Shown: positions 45,661 through 54,272 of the stretch, one piece after another
Numbering within the stretch: position 1 is the stretch's first letter
How the letters are laid out: each line of letters begins with the position of its first letter
From: Halorubrum halophilum
GTDB taxonomy: Archaea > Halobacteriota > Halobacteria > Halobacteriales > Haloferacaceae
DNA: 64,000 nt
Assembly: GCF_000739595.1 (NCBI RefSeq)
Contig: NZ_BBJP01000013.1
Span: forward strand, 1-64,000
Direction of reading: 5' to 3'
Notes under the pieces: model-generated
Database searches by the model: none
What the model saw: only the letters and a program-made list of their open reading frames with translations
What the model was told of the DNA's origin: nothing
Made by a program: the position numbers and the translations under genes

Positions 45661-46410
45661 TCAGAGGTACGCGTCGTCCCACTCGTCGGCCAGATGAACG
45701 TTCCCACAGTTCCCGCATTCGAGCCTGTCGAGTCCGTCGGTGGAGACGTTCGTACCGCCGCACTGCGAACAGAAGTACCCGTACGCGTCCTCCTCGTCGT
45801 CCGCCGTGTACACGGTGAAGAACGGGGCCTCGCTGCCGGGAACGGTCTCGTCGCGATCGACGGGCCGGTCCGTCCCGTCGGCGGTGACGGACTCCGGGAC
45901 CGCGACGGTCGGCTCGCTCGCCGACTCCGTCGATTGGCCTTCCGCGAACACGGTGACGTCGAACTCCTCCCCGCCGACCAGCATCTGTTCGTGACCGCTC
46001 TGTTTGAGGCCGAACCCTTCGAGGAACTCGCCCCCCTCGACGGCGTCGTCGAGGATGTACGCCGCGATCGGCTTTTCGGAAAACTGTTCGCGAACGCGGT
46101 CGAGCAGCGCCGTGGCGATACCCTCACCCCGCGCCGCCGGATCCACGTGGAGCCACCGAATCGTCGCCGCTGTTCCGAGTTCGACGGTGATGAACCCGCG
46201 GACGACTTCGTCGCCGTCGACCGTCTCTTCGACAACGAGCACAGTCATCTCCGCGTCGTCGAGCAGGTCGGTTATCGCCGCGTCGTCGAACTCCTCTTCG
46301 AGTATCGTCTCGATCTGTTCTGGACTGAGCGAATACGACGACTGCAGCGAGTCGCGCGTGATTGCTCTGATCTGTTCCCGGTCGTCCGACTCAGCAGCGC
46401 GAATATTCAT
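45661..46410 (-). CDS. GNAT family N-acetyltransferase with zinc-ribbon tail
   Basis: The 249-residue protein starts at ATG 46410 (MNIRAAESDDREQIRAITRD). Residues 1-140 form the GNAT fold, with the acetyl-CoA motif WLHVDPAARGEGIATALLDR. An acidic linker leads to a C-terminal zinc ribbon, FCSQCGGTNVSTDGLDRLEC and GNCGNVHLADEW, two CxxC knuckles. The GNAT part would acetylate an amine of a small molecule or protein; the ribbon may recognise the partner. Its C-terminus ends 17 bases from the start of the membrane protein gene, suggesting an operon. Confidence 0.85.
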   Translation of the reverse strand: MNIRAAESDDREQIRAITRDSLQSSYSLSPEQIETILEEEFDDAAITDLLDDAEMTVLVVEETVDGDEVVRGFITVELGTAATIRWLHVDPAARGEGIATALLDRVREQFSEKPIAAYILDDAVEGGEFLEGFGLKQSGHEQMLVGGEEFDVTVFAEGQSTESASEPTVAVPESVTADGTDRPVDRDETVPGSEAPFFTVYTADDEEDAYGYFCSQCGGTNVSTDGLDRLECGNCGNVHLADEWDDAYL

Positions 46411-46527
46411 GTGAGTTGATAACGTTTAGCTCGAATATAGTTGTTGTGACTGTGCATCAGCGCGCCGAGGTCCCACACTGAAAAGATGGTTCAGCAGGAG
46501 ACGACTGGTGAAGGCCTGTGGGTACCG

Positions 46528-46770
46528 CTACCTACTCAGGTGAATCTCGTCGTCTGTGACAGTCTCGATGCTCGAGGTATTGAGCACGTAGTCCTCCTCG
46601 TCATCGTCGCCCCAGCCCAGTTTGGATCGGATCGTGTCGGCCAGCCCCGGGTCGGGATCGACGTGTGCCTTGCCGTGTTCCACGTTGGTGACGCGACCGA
46701 TCTTGTCTCCGTCGGAGTTCACGACGTCCTTGCCTTCGTCGTCCGCAGTCAGCGTCTTGTCGTTTTGCAT
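46528..46770 (-). CDS. PRC-barrel/DUF2171-like stress protein, paralogue 1
   Basis: The 80-residue protein begins MQNDKTLTADDEGKDVVNSD at ATG 46770. The following GDKIGRVTNVEHGKAHVDPD and the ending NTSSIETVTDDEIHLSR form a PRC-barrel-like beta fold. A second copy at 55266 shares the same length, the segment VDPDPxxxDxI and the ending EVTDDEIRLRR. These small barrels often occur near stress genes, where they may bind protein partners. The longer frame upstream is the out-of-frame overlap with the DUF5789 gene region and is discarded. Confidence 0.75.
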   Translation of the reverse strand: MQNDKTLTADDEGKDVVNSDGDKIGRVTNVEHGKAHVDPDPGLADTIRSKLGWGDDDEEDYVLNTSSIETVTDDEIHLSR

Positions 46771-46948
46771 TGCGATCCAACCGATGACGCTTTCGACGCT
46801 AAGAGTTCTGCTTGCCTGTGACGGGTGTATATACGTGACTGGTCCGCCGCCCGAATCTGGCCCCGTTTCCGTCCGCTCTCGAACGCCCGGACAGCGCGAT
46901 GGGAGCGAACGCCGATCGGAATTCCGAGGACGGACGCCGCGATGCGGT

Positions 46949-47278
46949 CTAGAACGACTGCGCTTCGGCCGAGTCCTCGTCGTCGTCGTCCTCGACGTTG
47001 CCGCCGCGGTCGGTGTAGTTCTCTCGGCCGACCGCTTCGTCCCCGACCATGTTGAGGATGGCTTGCTGGACGCCCTCCATGTCCTCGTACTCCCGTTCGG
47101 TGTCCGCGGAGAGCACCTCACGCACCGTGACTTCGCCGTCGACGAGTTCGAGTTCGCGATCCCCGTACCGGTCGAGGAGCGTCTCGTGCGACAGCGGGTA
47201 CGACTCCGCTTCAAGATCCCCGGCTAGCTCGCCGAATTCGATACCGTGCTCTCGGGTGTTGTCAGGCTCGTCTGCCAT
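46949..47278 (-). CDS. DUF5789-like haloarchaeal protein
   Basis: The 109-residue acidic protein shows the pattern IEFGELAGDLEAESYPLSHE, then LLDRYGDRELELVDGEVTVR and EYEDMEGVQQAILNMVGDEA that I recall from the haloarchaeal DUF5789 family. The tail is Asp/Glu-rich. Members lie frequently near PRC-barrel and stress genes, as here, and have no known activity. No membrane or signal segment is present. The start at ATG 47278 is the first in frame. Confidence 0.75.
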   Translation of the reverse strand: MADEPDNTREHGIEFGELAGDLEAESYPLSHETLLDRYGDRELELVDGEVTVREVLSADTEREYEDMEGVQQAILNMVGDEAVGRENYTDRGGNVEDDDDEDSAEAQSF

Positions 47279-47426
47279 ACCGCACCTTCGACGAATGACC
47301 AGAGAAAGGCTTCTGCACGCACACGCAAGGTGATGTTACCGATCGGCCGGCAGCGATGCTCCGGATCGAGGGGAGTCCAAACATATTGGGCTCACGTTGA
47401 TTACCCGAACGAACCACAATTGGCGT

Positions 47427-47726
47427 ATGGGCGCCCAGAACAGAGTCCAGAGCGTGTCGATCGAACCGGGAGAGCTAGTGTACGACAGCGACAATCAGGT
47501 GGTCGGACGGGTGAGCGGCCTCATCGACGACGGGTTCGAAGTCGAGGCGGTGGAGTCTGACGAGAGCGAGGTCGAGGAGGTGCCGGGGAAGGAGTTCGGC
47601 GAGGGATACCTGATGTGGCGGTGCGGCGAGTGCGGGGAGATGGACGAACTGGAGGACGGGCTCCCGGAATCGTGTCCGAACTGTAGTGCTCCAAAGGAAG
47701 CGATCACCGCGGTCGAAGAGGACTGA
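47427..47726 (+). CDS. Rubredoxin-like zinc-ribbon protein (DUF7130-like)
   Basis: The 99-residue protein starts at ATG 47427 (MGAQNRVQSVSIEPGELVYD). Residues 8-60 make a PRC-barrel-like strand set (VVGRVSGLIDDGFEVEAVES), and the C-terminal part is a rubredoxin-type knuckle pair: MWRCGECGEMDELEDGLPES, then CPNCSAPKEAI. The four Cys can hold one iron or zinc. It may transfer electrons to the peroxide-handling proteins of the region, but this is inference. It is divergent from the DUF5789 gene. Confidence 0.82.
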   Translation: MGAQNRVQSVSIEPGELVYDSDNQVVGRVSGLIDDGFEVEAVESDESEVEEVPGKEFGEGYLMWRCGECGEMDELEDGLPESCPNCSAPKEAITAVEED

Positions 47727-47887
47727 TCGCGACCCGGCCGCGTGCGACTCGGGTCGCGAACGTCCCGGGAACCTCATCCGAATCGCGGGAGGACCGCTCT
47801 CTCCGAGCGGTCGAGGAGCCGCCGCTGTCGGCGTCGATGTGACGGAGCAGCACGGGTGTTTATCCGTATTCTCGTCGTGTGACCGAT

Positions 47888-48880
47888 ATGGTCTCCGAAC
47901 CCGAGACGGTGAGATCCGTACGCGATTCTGACACGGTACGGAAGCGAGCGGTGGACTGGGTGCTGCTCGACGGGGACCGGAGAGCCGTCGCGGGCTGTTT
48001 CGCCGCGCTCTGTGCGGGCGTCATGTGGACGCTTATCGCCGCCGGCGTACTGGCGGTGGGCCCAAGCAGTTCCGTGGCGAGCCTTTTCGGAAGCGGGCTC
48101 ACCTCGGGAGTGATCACGCTCCTCACGATCGCTCTCTCGATCAATCAGCTCGTCCTCTCGCGCGTGTTCGGGTCCGTCAACGTCTTGGTAGACCGGCTCA
48201 ACGGGTCACGAGAACTGCGGCAGACCGTCGAATCGATCGCCGGAGTCCCGTCGAGTCCAAACGACCCCGCGGACTTTCTCTCGTTGATCGCCACGACGCT
48301 CACTGACCGTGCCGATGGAGTGATAGCCGCCGGCGACGGTGCCGACTGGGATCCGCCGGAAGCGTTCACGAGCGCGTTGCGCGACATCGCCGCGTACGGG
48401 GACAACCTCGACGAAAATCTCGAATCTAACACGGATTTGAACTCCATTCTCGGCGTTATTTTGGGGACCGAATACGCGCAGAACATGACTGCAACCAGAC
48501 ACATCCGGAACGAGTACGCCGCGTCGATCCCCGAGGAGATATCGGAGGAGCTCAAAGCCATCGAGGAGCTCCTCGAGTCTATCGCCGTCGTTCGGCAGTT
48601 CTACAAGACGATCGCCATTCAGGAGGATCTCGCGACGCTCTCGCGACTGCTGGTCTACTCGGGGGTGACGGCCTTGGCGGCAGCGGTCACCGTGACGCTC
48701 GTCTATCGGACGAACTCCGTCACAATCCCGGTAGAGGCCCTTCCCGTCGTCGTGAGTGTCGCTATCGGGCTCATCGTCGCCCCGCTGGCGCTGTTCGTCG
48801 CGTACATTCTCCGGGCGGCGACCGTCGCTCGACAAACGGTCTCCGTCGGGCCGTTCATCCCGCCTCAAAATCGGGGCTAA
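47888..48880 (+). CDS. Four-helix haloarchaeal membrane protein, paralogue 2
   Basis: The 330-residue protein (ATG 47888; GTG 47879 also in frame) has helix pairs at each end: AALCAGVMWTLIAAGVLAVG and SGVITLLTIALSINQLVLSR, then LVYSGVTALAAAVTVTLVYR and VVVSVAIGLIVAPLALFVAY. A central soluble region of about 150 residues contains an acidic coil and VRQFYKTIAIQEDLATLSRL. The design and several phrases match the protein at 34925, so both belong to one family. Role unknown. Confidence 0.75.
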   Translation: MVSEPETVRSVRDSDTVRKRAVDWVLLDGDRRAVAGCFAALCAGVMWTLIAAGVLAVGPSSSVASLFGSGLTSGVITLLTIALSINQLVLSRVFGSVNVLVDRLNGSRELRQTVESIAGVPSSPNDPADFLSLIATTLTDRADGVIAAGDGADWDPPEAFTSALRDIAAYGDNLDENLESNTDLNSILGVILGTEYAQNMTATRHIRNEYAASIPEEISEELKAIEELLESIAVVRQFYKTIAIQEDLATLSRLLVYSGVTALAAAVTVTLVYRTNSVTIPVEALPVVVSVAIGLIVAPLALFVAYILRAATVARQTVSVGPFIPPQNRG

Positions 48881-49067
48881 ACGGGATCGTTCGACGGCGA
48901 CTTCAGAAGAATCGGCTCAACACCGGTTCTGAGGCCCACACACCGAAATTCGCCGTTCGTGGTCACGGTAGCTTCTGGGTCCAGAACGGGTCTCTCGCGG
49001 CTCCATTCTAAAGACTTAGGCGGAGCTTTCACCCGCCTCTCTCCGATATCTGCTATTGAGACAAAGT

Positions 49068-49301
49068 ATGTCCGATATTACGGGGGAAGCCCGGATCCGA
49101 GTCGGGGGAACTGGTGATTGTCCACGGGCCGTGAGGGCGGGGTCGGTACCCGTCGACGTGCTCGGCCCCATGGCAGACGAGTACGGTCACCGCGTGCTCG
49201 CGGCGATCTCCGGAGCGTCGGCTGCGACGGATCTCTCGACGCTCGTCGAAGACGACCCCGAGAGCCAGACCACCGAGGCGATCCAAGCAATAGTGACCTA
49301 A
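49068..49301 (+). CDS. Small hypothetical protein upstream of the ligase gene
   Basis: The 77-residue frame (MSDITGEARIRVGGTGDCPR) ends two bases before the ligase start codon, which suggests co-transcription. The second half, MADEYGHRVLAAISGASAAT then DLSTLVEDD, resembles the opening of DUF7344-type winged helices, but the rest of that fold is missing. It may be a true small protein or a truncated regulator. The promoter region before it includes tattgagacaaag without a strong TATA box. Confidence 0.45.
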   Translation: MSDITGEARIRVGGTGDCPRAVRAGSVPVDVLGPMADEYGHRVLAAISGASAATDLSTLVEDDPESQTTEAIQAIVT

Positions 49302-49303
49302 CC

Positions 49304-50404
49304 ATGTATACACTCAGCGTCGGCATCGAACTGGAACTGTGGGTCGTCGACGAAACGGGACGACTGTGTGACGGAACGGAGATCACCCAAGCACATCAGC
49401 GGATAGAACCCGAATTCATCGACCCGCTCATCGAAGTAAAGACGGAGCCACACACCAGCGAACGCTCCCTGCGGCGTGAGCTTCAGTCGATCCTTCAAAC
49501 GGCGATTCTGGCGGCAGAGGGGGCGAGTAAACGCCTCGTCCCGCTCGGGACGCCTTTGACCACTTCGGACGCCGCTCCGAACTGCGAGCGCGGTCGAGTG
49601 TTCGAAACCATCTACGGCAGCGGTGTCGAAAGCGCCAAGAACTGTGCCGGAGCGCACATCCACTTCGGGCAGGACGAGATCGTCGACCAACTCAACCTCC
49701 TGACCGCGCTCGATCCGGCGCTCGCGTTGGTGAGTTCCTCGTCCTATTACGCCGGGACCCACGGTGCAAACTCGTCTCGCGCGCTCGCGTATCGAACGGA
49801 TTGCGGGGACGACTTCCGCTGTTACATGGATCTCTGTGAATACGAGGACAGCCTCGCGGAATGGCGGGACCGCGTCGACGAAAAGTACAGGCTATTCAAA
49901 CGGTTGGCCGCCGACAAGGGAGTGTCTCCCGATACGGTCGAGGAGCTGTTCGCGCCCGAAGACACGGTGCTGAACCCAGTCCGCCTCCGGGAGTGTCAGC
50001 CGACGGTCGAGTGGCGGGCACCGGACGCCACGCTCCCCAGCCAGATCCTCCAACTCGCGACCGACGTCGAGGACCTCGTCTCGCGCACGCAAACGGCTTC
50101 CGTCGAGGTCGGGGAACCAGCGGCCGGAGAAGATTGCATCCAGATTCCGGAGTTTGAGACGCTTCAAGACCTGAGCTGGAAAGCGATCGAATCCGGGCTC
50201 GAATCCGCGGACGTCGAGTCGTACCTTCAGGACTTGGGGTTCGACACCTCGACGTACGACCCGCTTTCGTCGAGACTTCACGGGCCGTACCAGCTCAGTA
50301 ACTCGGAGGCACGAACGCGACGGTTACAACAGGCCGGTCGGTTGCAGGCGGACGTCCAGAATCTGACTCCCGAAGAATCGCAGTATACGATGTTTCCGGC
50401 CTAA
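49304..50404 (+). CDS. Glutamate-cysteine ligase family protein (GCS2-type)
   Basis: The 366-residue enzyme begins MYTLSVGIELELWVVDETGR, the ATP-grasp-like opening of the GCS2/YbdK group. Further conserved blocks are IEVKTEPHTSERSLRREL, SAKNCAGAHIHFGQDEIVDQ and VEWRAPDATLPSQILQL, which hold the Glu/His metal and substrate ligands. Haloarchaea use gamma-glutamylcysteine in place of glutathione, so this protein may make that thiol; the GCS2 group also includes ligases for other amines. The frame extends further upstream to 49118, but the promoter and the small gene occupy that part. Confidence 0.8.
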   Translation: MYTLSVGIELELWVVDETGRLCDGTEITQAHQRIEPEFIDPLIEVKTEPHTSERSLRRELQSILQTAILAAEGASKRLVPLGTPLTTSDAAPNCERGRVFETIYGSGVESAKNCAGAHIHFGQDEIVDQLNLLTALDPALALVSSSSYYAGTHGANSSRALAYRTDCGDDFRCYMDLCEYEDSLAEWRDRVDEKYRLFKRLAADKGVSPDTVEELFAPEDTVLNPVRLRECQPTVEWRAPDATLPSQILQLATDVEDLVSRTQTASVEVGEPAAGEDCIQIPEFETLQDLSWKAIESGLESADVESYLQDLGFDTSTYDPLSSRLHGPYQLSNSEARTRRLQQAGRLQADVQNLTPEESQYTMFPA

Positions 50405-50795
50405 GTAGCAGTAGCTACGGCGACGACAGCCGCCCGCTCCCCGGTACCCACAGAACATTCCTTTCTCGCTTCTTCCCGCTTTCTCATCTGAGTCGAGGAC
50501 CGGAATCCACCCCGGAATCAGGGCGACGCGAACCCTCGCGAACACAACTTCATGGTCCCGTTTTTCGCATTAAGCATAGCCACACTGCCAACGCGGTGTG
50601 ATGGCAGACGTCCGTCGAACAGCATCACTTTGCGCGACCAGCTGGATTAAGTAAAGCGATACCGAAAATAAGGCCGCCGTATTTCCCCACGCGTAACGGG
50701 TCGTGGAAACCGTGTTTTGCCCCGTTAACGATCCACAAGCTGAATGAACGCATACGCTGCTTATACTAAAGCCCTCACGGGGACAGTGGGCGCAC
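50405..50795. other. 391-bp intergenic region
   Basis: No supportable gene. A minus-strand frame at 50570-50818 includes one hydrophobic segment but overlaps the next gene's start and begins without a promoter, so I do not call it. The sequence between 50600 and 50760 is moderately AT-rich and contains the upstream region of the HTH_10 gene (gcttatactaaag at about 50758). Confidence 0.5.
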
Positions 50796-51461
50796 ATGGA
50801 GACCGTCGTAGTTGCCACTATCCCGATCGACCAGTTCGTTCTCGAAGAAGCGATCGAGCGGGTCCCGGATGTCGAGTTCGAGTTCCTTCAGTCTGCCATC
50901 CACAGTTCGAAGAGTACGATACCCTTCCTCTGGACCTCGACGAGCCAGCCGGACGAACTCGACGCAGCTCTACAGAGAGATCCGTCCATAGACCGCGTCC
51001 GCCGCCTGTCCATGGACGACGATCGTGGCCTGTACGAAGTCGACTGGACGGCGTCCGCGGCGCGTCTCATCGACGAGTTCGCAGAGACCGGCTCGGTGCT
51101 CGACGTCCGAGGGACACCCGACCACTGGGAGTTCCAAATCCTGTTCCCCGACCGCGCGACGGCGTCGGAGACCTTCCAAGCCTGGCGTGACGACGGAATC
51201 GACCCATCGCTCTCTCGTATCGGCAATTTCTCCTGTCCAGAGGACAAAAAGGGAGGTCTATCGGCGACACAACACAGCACCATCACCCAAGCGTTCGAGG
51301 CGGATTACTACAAGGTCCCACGAGGCACGACGCTAGAGGAACTGTCCTCGGGCTTCGACGTGTCTCACCAAGCCGTCTCTGAACGCCTCAGGCGAGGTCA
51401 CTCCCACCTCGTTGAGCAGTTGCTCTCGGAATCGACGACCGGAGCGGAAACTCGCCTGTGA
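50796..51461 (+). CDS. Bat-type HTH_10 transcriptional regulator
   Basis: The 221-residue protein lacks a receiver. Residues 1-150 form the Bat-associated alpha/beta domain (VVVATIPIDQFVLEEAIERV), and residues 160-215 form the HTH_10 DNA-binding domain, with GLSATQHSTITQAFEADYYK then EELSSGFDVSHQAVSERLRR. A TATA-like ttatact at about 50761 lies 35 bp before the start. It regulates through an unknown ligand. The downstream neighbour encodes a BrkB family protein on the same strand, 123 bp away. Confidence 0.85.
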   Translation: METVVVATIPIDQFVLEEAIERVPDVEFEFLQSAIHSSKSTIPFLWTSTSQPDELDAALQRDPSIDRVRRLSMDDDRGLYEVDWTASAARLIDEFAETGSVLDVRGTPDHWEFQILFPDRATASETFQAWRDDGIDPSLSRIGNFSCPEDKKGGLSATQHSTITQAFEADYYKVPRGTTLEELSSGFDVSHQAVSERLRRGHSHLVEQLLSESTTGAETRL

Positions 51462-51584
51462 GCATTGCTCTCCTCCGTCACCGGGGACAGAGATGAACCC
51501 GGGATCGGTCTCTTGCGGCTCCGGCCCGAAACCTCTAGCGAAGCGCTCACATAACGGATTCTGTCGCTACGTCACGAGTAAGAG

Positions 51585-52424
51585 ATGAGGGATATGCGCT
51601 CACAAAACACTCACACAGCCGAACATTCGACCGAGGTCGTGCGGGGAATCATCCACGTCATTCGAACGAAGAACGTCCCGTTCATGGCAGGGAGCATCGC
51701 GTATTCGGCGTTCGTCTCGCTGCTTCCGCTTGTCCTGCTGTTGACGATCGCGGCGTCTATTCTCGGAGGCGAGGCGCTGGTCACTCGCGTCCAGGCCGTC
51801 ACGGAGAACTACCTCACACCGAGCGGGCAGTCGCTGTTGATCGACAGTATCAGCCAAGCCGGGAGTCAAACGGGGCTTTCGATTCTGGGGTCCGTCGTAC
51901 TGCTCTGGGGAATACTGCGAGTCTTCCGCGCGCTCGACACGGCCTTTTCGGCGATCTACGACACCCAGTGGAAGAACGATTTCGTCAATCAACTCAAAGA
52001 CGGGATCGTGGTACTGGCGTCTCTGGGAGTCGCGTTGTTCGTCGTGGTCGGCGCGGGACTGGCCCTCCGTCTCGTCCCGGACCTCCCGTTCCCGACCCTG
52101 GCGAGAGGGGCGTTGCTGGTCTTCGGTCTCACGGTCGTGTTCCTTCCCATCTACTACGTGTTCCCCGACGCGGAGCTGTCTGTCAAGATGATTCTCCCGG
52201 GAACGGTGGTTGCGGCCGTCGGGTGGGCGCTGCTCAACGCCGGATTCGGCGTCTACGTCGCGTACTCGTCGACCCAGGATCTGTACGGCGTCATCGGCGG
52301 TGTGATACTCCTGATCACGTTCCTCTACTTCGGAGCGCTGGTGATCCTGATCGGAGCCGTTACGAACGTCGTGCTCATGGGAAGCCGCTCTTCCGCCTCG
52401 GACGATCCGGTGAGTACGAAGTAA
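51585..52424 (+). CDS. YihY/BrkB family membrane protein
   Basis: The 279-residue protein has about six hydrophobic helices: FMAGSIAYSAFVSLLPLVLL, LLTIAASILGGEAL, SILGSVVLLWGILRVFRALD, GIVVLASLGVALFVVVGAGL, LLVFGLTVVFLPIYYVFPDA and GVIGGVILLITFLYFGALVI. SIAYSAFVSLLPLVLL is the signature early helix of the YihY/BrkB family. The family has been linked to transport and to outer stress responses in bacteria; its archaeal role is not known. Met codons at 51585 and 51594 both fit; I use the first. Confidence 0.85.
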   Translation: MRDMRSQNTHTAEHSTEVVRGIIHVIRTKNVPFMAGSIAYSAFVSLLPLVLLLTIAASILGGEALVTRVQAVTENYLTPSGQSLLIDSISQAGSQTGLSILGSVVLLWGILRVFRALDTAFSAIYDTQWKNDFVNQLKDGIVVLASLGVALFVVVGAGLALRLVPDLPFPTLARGALLVFGLTVVFLPIYYVFPDAELSVKMILPGTVVAAVGWALLNAGFGVYVAYSSTQDLYGVIGGVILLITFLYFGALVILIGAVTNVVLMGSRSSASDDPVSTK

Positions 52425-52447
52425 CCGTTAGCTCCGTCAACGGAGCT

Positions 52448-52717
52448 TCAGCGGTGTGACTCGATTTTGATGATCGGGTTCCCGCTCGTATCGGCGGTGA
52501 TGGTGGCCGTCGTGGTATCTGCCTCAAACTGGAGCGTCATCTTGAGATTTCGTTCCTGAAAGAGGCCGTCAAGTGCGTCTGTATTAATATCGTCACTGAT
52601 GAGCCACTTTTGATCGATCGCACCCTCGTCATGAGCCTTTGCGATCGCCGTTACGACTGCCGTACTCAGCTGTTCGCCTTCGTCTGGTTCGTAGTAAAAC
52701 TCTTGCGTATCTCCCAT
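52448..52717 (-). CDS. HalOD1 output-domain protein, second copy
   Basis: The 89-residue protein starts at ATG 52717 (MGDTQEFYYEPDEGEQLSTA). The sequence VVTAIAKAHDEGAIDQKWLI, DALDGLFQERN and LQFEADTTTATITADTSGNP follows the HalOD1 pattern also seen at 31052. It is convergent with the BrkB gene. No adjacent receiver or sensor is present, so the trigger is unknown. In-frame Met 11 codons upstream is possible. Confidence 0.78.
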   Translation of the reverse strand: MGDTQEFYYEPDEGEQLSTAVVTAIAKAHDEGAIDQKWLISDDINTDALDGLFQERNLKMTLQFEADTTTATITADTSGNPIIKIESHR

Positions 52718-52967
52718 TCGGCTAGCTTGTATTTCAACGCAAATATACATTGCTACTACATAGCATAATGTTGGCCGTATCGACTGCAGCTAGGTCAACG
52801 GGTATCGCTTACTGAGGATTTCACAGCGCATGATAGTTCGGACCGCGGACGGCAATTCCTGTCGACGTCACCGCGCGAATCGTGTCGATTCTCACTGCTG
52901 TTGGTAGCCGCGTCGGAGTCGAATTCGCCTGCCCCTAGCCGTATCTCGCCCAATCGGAGGCTTGCCC

Positions 52968-53507
52968 TCACTCAGACAGGGACGTATCGCCGACATGCAG
53001 GTACAGCCCGACGTTGACGAGGACGCCGGCGGCGAGGAGGCCCCAGTTGACCACGGGATCGTTGTACCAGACGAGGTCGATACCGAGCGAGCTCGGGTAA
53101 ATCGGCCAGAACGGCTCGATGGAATCGGCGATATCCGGTGCCGAGAGTATATCTGCGAAGAGGTGAGCGAGTCCAGAGATCCAGACCGTCAGGAAGCCGA
53201 ACCGGACACTGTGGCTCACCACCTCGGGGGACAGCCAGTCCGTCTCACCGTCGATCCACTCGAGGAACTTCCCGACAAGCGGGCCGATGACCGCGGCGAA
53301 GAGCGTCACCGCGAGGACGGTGTGGAACACCCCGTGGTGTTTGACGGTTGGAATGAGCCTCGGGAGCACCAAGTCGACGTCCGGCAGCATTCCGAAGGGA
53401 GTTCCGACTAAGACGAACGCCACCGCCGTTCTCCGGTAGTCGACGAGGAACCACACCGGGGCGAGCCAGAGCAGTGCCATACCCAAGTGGCCGCTCACGT
53501 CTACCAT
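52968..53507 (-). CDS. Metal-dependent hydrolase-type membrane protein (DUF457/YdjM)
   Basis: The 179-residue product starts at ATG 53507 (MVDVSGHLGMALLWLAPVWF). It has about five hydrophobic segments and the His/Asp pattern of the YdjM group: SGHLGMA, GTPFGMLPDVDLVLP, VKHHGVFHTVLA and LAHLFADILS. These residues form a likely metal site of the membrane-bound phospholipase-like hydrolases. The enzyme's substrate in archaea is unknown. A longer upstream frame runs into the proteasome-like gene and is discarded. Confidence 0.83.
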   Translation of the reverse strand: MVDVSGHLGMALLWLAPVWFLVDYRRTAVAFVLVGTPFGMLPDVDLVLPRLIPTVKHHGVFHTVLAVTLFAAVIGPLVGKFLEWIDGETDWLSPEVVSHSVRFGFLTVWISGLAHLFADILSAPDIADSIEPFWPIYPSSLGIDLVWYNDPVVNWGLLAAGVLVNVGLYLHVGDTSLSE

Positions 53508-53553
53508 GCGAGAGATACCCCAAATGTAGTGGATTCCGGTCGGATACGACGAG

Positions 53554-54135
53554 TCACCGTTCCGCCTCCTCCCCGGAGCGGCGAACGTCCTGCTCGATCT
53601 GGTCGGCGCTCCCGAGGACCCAGACGGTGACCTCGCCACCGGTGGTGACATCTCGCTCGGTCACCGTCTCCAGTACGCTTCGTACCGCGGCGGCGGGATC
53701 GTTTGTCATCTCGTCCGCGTCGAGTGCCTCCAGCAATCCGAGGGCGACCTTCCTCCCGGAACCGAGAGCGATTTTACCGCCCTCGAGTACGCGCCCGTCG
53801 GAGGCGACCTCTCTGAGGCTCGCCGCCCCGTCGGCGTCGCGTGCGCCTATCACGGCGTCGACGCCCGCTTCCTGCGTCTCCCGGGCTGCGATGCGAGCGA
53901 CGGCGTCGATGTCGGGGGCGTCACCGCTTCGCAGCCCGCGATCTCGGAGATCGACCTCGAACTGTCGGCGGAACTGCTGGATCGCCCCCGATTCACCCAC
54001 GACGCCAACGCCGACGCCGTCGAGGCCGAACACGCGCCGGAACTGATCCGACGACACCGCTTCGCCGTCGACGACCCGTGTGTCTCCGGCGATGGCTACC
54101 CCTGTCGGCGTTTCGATCGCTACGACAGTGCTCAT
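53554..54135 (-). CDS. Proteasome-like Ntn hydrolase with altered catalytic positions
   Basis: The 193-residue protein has the beta-subunit/HslV-like fold: VVAIETPTGVAIAGDTRVVD, then FRRVFGLDGVGVGVVGESGA, and a late IALGSGRKVALGLLEA. Aligned on the conserved Asp17 (AGDTR), the residue at position 1 after Met is Ser, and position 33 is Arg (QFRRVF), where proteasome subunits and HslV have Thr1 and Lys33. So this is not a standard proteasome beta subunit, and no propeptide is present. It may be a Ser-nucleophile Ntn hydrolase or a non-catalytic relative. It sits near manganese catalase and PRC-barrel genes. Confidence 0.8.
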   Translation of the reverse strand: MSTVVAIETPTGVAIAGDTRVVDGEAVSSDQFRRVFGLDGVGVGVVGESGAIQQFRRQFEVDLRDRGLRSGDAPDIDAVARIAARETQEAGVDAVIGARDADGAASLREVASDGRVLEGGKIALGSGRKVALGLLEALDADEMTNDPAAAVRSVLETVTERDVTTGGEVTVWVLGSADQIEQDVRRSGEEAER

Positions 54136-54272
54136 CGTTCATTGATGACTGCCGTTGGCCGGTTAACACCGTGGCCTGCGTGTGCAGGGTGAGGTGGAGA
54201 CCGGGTCCGGATACTTGTTCGAGAGTGATCGATGGAAATGGGGGAGACGAGAGGTCAGTCGCGTTCGGCCGT

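Noticed and set aside
50570-50818. Minus-strand 82-codon ORF before the HTH_10 gene
   Set aside because: It overlaps the start of the HTH_10 gene, has no promoter and its hydrophobic segment is short; chance is more likely.
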